DNA of 64,000 nucleotides from Vibrio panuliri (lineage in GTDB: Bacteria > Pseudomonadota > Gammaproteobacteria > Enterobacterales > Vibrionaceae): the NCBI RefSeq assembly GCF_009938205.1, contig NZ_AP019654.1:2942540-3006539 (forward strand). The letters are read 5' to 3'. Numbering within the stretch: the first letter of the stretch is position 1; each line of letters opens with the position of its first letter. The notes beneath the pieces were generated by a model. It was not told the DNA's origin. It made no database searches and was given only the letters and a program-made list of their open reading frames with translations. This document shows positions 62,651 through 64,000 of the stretch, piece after piece. Position numbers and translations under genes: made by a program.

Positions 62651-64000
62651 CTAGGCGATACGATTAAGTATCGCTCTTAGTTTCAAAGGCTTAACGGGCT
62701 TAGGAATAAAGCTAAAGTTATTGGATTCTATTCCATCGAGCATGTCTGGTGTGCGGTCGGCACTGATGATCACACCAATAAAACTATCGCCAAGACGTAG
62801 GCGACATTGCTGAAGAACTTCTAATCCCGTTCGTCCATTCTCGAGACGATAATCTGACAGAATGACATCGGGTAGCCAGTTTTCCTCTATCGCCTTCATA
62901 CTCTCGACGATATCTGTTGCACAACGAACTTCACAACCCCAACGAGCCAGCAGTTTTTCCATTCCAATTAAGATATCCGTTTCGTTATCGACACATAGCA
63001 CTTTGATATGACTTAAGTCAGAAGCTTGTTGCACTGGTGAGGCGACCGCTTGAGGTGCGACAAACGCTGCCCGTTTTAGGCTGATCGAAAAGACACTTCC
63101 TTTACCAGGCCATGAGCGCATAGAAATTTTGTGCGCTAACACATTAGCGATCCCTTTTGAAATCGCCAGTCCCAACCCAAGTCCTTGATCAGAACGAACC
63201 TGATTACCGCGATTAAACTCTTCAAAAATTTCTTGTTGCTTATCTTCGCTGATCCCTTCACCGTTATCCCATACTTCGATACGCACATCCTCGCCAAAGC
63301 GACGTACACCCAGTATTACTTTGCCTTTAGGGCTATAACGGAAAGCGTTTGTTAAGAAGTTCTGCACCACGCGTCGCAACAGCTTAGGATCCGATTCAAC
63401 CAGCAACTGACTCGGCACCATACTAAACTCGATGTTCTGCTGTTTTGCCAACGCACTAAACTCGGCATCGAGATTGGCTAAAACATCGTTAATTGCAAAA
63501 CCATGCACGTTAACATCGAGCTTGCCGGACTCTAATCGCGAAATATCCAACAAATCACCAATCAGATCTTCCGCCGCCCCTAAAGCACTCTCAATATGAT
63601 TGGCTAACTGCTTAGTTTCACTCTCTTTCGCCACTTCTGACAAAGAAGAAGCAAATAGACGCGCAGCATTCAAAGGCTGCATCAAATCATGACTCACCGC
63701 AGCTAAAAAGCGAGATTTAGAACGTGATTCTTGCTCTGAGCGTTGTGTCGCTGTCACCAACTGCTTATTGAGACTCTCCAACTCTTGAGTCCGCTCTCTA
63801 ACTCGCTCTTCCAGTGTTTCATTAGCTTCTTTGAGCGCTTGCTCTGCATCACGAAAGACGGTGATATCAGTAAAGCTCATCACAAACCCGCCACCGGGCA
63901 TCGGGTTGCCTTGAACTTCAATCACTCGCCCATCAGGGCGCACTCGTGACGAAGTATGGCGCGTACCTTGCTCAAGATGGTAGATTCGCCGGCGCACGTG
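62651..64000 (-). CDS. Hybrid sensor histidine kinase, CrbS-like (5' part outside window)
   Basis: The frame is open to the right edge, so the N-terminal part is missing. The visible 450 codons show a PAS end (GGGFVMSFTDITVFRDAE), a coiled-coil linker, the H-box AVSHDLMQPLNAAR, ATPase N/G boxes (NFLTNAFRYSPKG, DNGEGISED, GLGLGLAIS) and a C-terminal receiver domain with the phospho-Asp in ILSDYRLENG. The Vibrio CrbS kinase has this order behind an N-terminal SSF transporter domain, which is the prediction for the missing part. Confidence 0.88.
   Translation of the reverse strand, partial: HVRRRIYHLEQGTRHTSSRVRPDGRVIEVQGNPMPGGGFVMSFTDITVFRDAEQALKEANETLEERVRERTQELESLNKQLVTATQRSEQESRSKSRFLAAVSHDLMQPLNAARLFASSLSEVAKESETKQLANHIESALGAAEDLIGDLLDISRLESGKLDVNVHGFAINDVLANLDAEFSALAKQQNIEFSMVPSQLLVESDPKLLRRVVQNFLTNAFRYSPKGKVILGVRRFGEDVRIEVWDNGEGISEDKQQEIFEEFNRGNQVRSDQGLGLGLAISKGIANVLAHKISMRSWPGKGSVFSISLKRAAFVAPQAVASPVQQASDLSHIKVLCVDNETDILIGMEKLLARWGCEVRCATDIVESMKAIEENWLPDVILSDYRLENGRTGLEVLQQCRLRLGDSFIGVIISADRTPDMLDGIESNNFSFIPKPVKPLKLRAILNRIA

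Overview
The window is ordinary core chromosome of a marine gammaproteobacterium, almost certainly a Vibrio (large chromosome). The signs are the gene orders mutL-amiB-tsaE | queG, rsd | nudC-hemE, secE-nusG-rplKA-rplJL-rpoBC, tRNA(Thr-Tyr-Gly-Thr)-tuf, pfkA-fieF-cpxP | cpxRA-sodA, a very large tRNA-Gly/tRNA-fMet array, and a DUF4212/VC_2705-type symporter pair beside a CrbR-like regulator. No prophage, insertion sequence, integron or CRISPR array was seen. The species cannot be fixed from the sequence alone.

Layout. 1-5.2 kb: mutL (cut by the left edge), amiB and tsaE on the minus strand, divergent from queG. 5.2-7.0 kb: a 590-base gene-free stretch rich in DnaA boxes, then ten tRNA genes (six Gly-GCC, four initiator Met) under one strong stringent-type promoter. 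7.3-16.5 kb: an unknown lipoprotein, orn, rsgA, psd, a SLC13-type transporter, a DMT permease, gpmM and envC. 16.5-21.2 kb: a DHH protein, a TetR regulator, hemE, nudC and rsd. 21.5-35.5 kb: the transcription/translation block rpoC-rpoB-rplL-rplJ-rplA-rplK-nusG-secE-tuf-tRNAs, all on the minus strand. 35.7-46.3 kb: coaA, tpiA, a MATE pump, rraA, menA, efp | epmB, an MgtC-like protein, pfkA and fieF. 46.4-51 kb: the Cpx envelope-stress locus, sodA, trmL and fxsA. 51-58.2 kb: a GGDEF protein, aspA, dcuA and dsbD. 58.4-64 kb: a CrbR/CrbS-like two-component pair flanking marC, a DUF4212-SSF symporter and an unknown periplasmic protein; the sensor kinase is cut by the right edge.

Functional links. 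AmiB (cell-splitting amidase) and its activator EnvC are both here. EF-P and its lysine-modifying enzyme EpmB are divergent neighbours. Rsd, RNA polymerase beta and beta', NusG, ribosomal stalk proteins and EF-Tu form a growth-rate block with visible autoregulatory leaders. AspA and DcuA form an aspartate/fumarate exchange unit.

Most interesting signals: (1) the queG to tRNA-Gly intergenic region occupies the same position as E. coli datA and carries two perfect inverted DnaA boxes plus several near-consensus ones, so it is a candidate Vibrio datA-like DnaA-titration site; (2) two copies of a roughly 61-base relic of the tRNA-Gly 3' half lie within the tRNA operon; (3) an orphan plus-strand terminator between nudC and hemE points to an unannotated small RNA; (4) promoters of rplK and rplJ are embedded inside GC-rich palindromes at the ends of the preceding transcription units.
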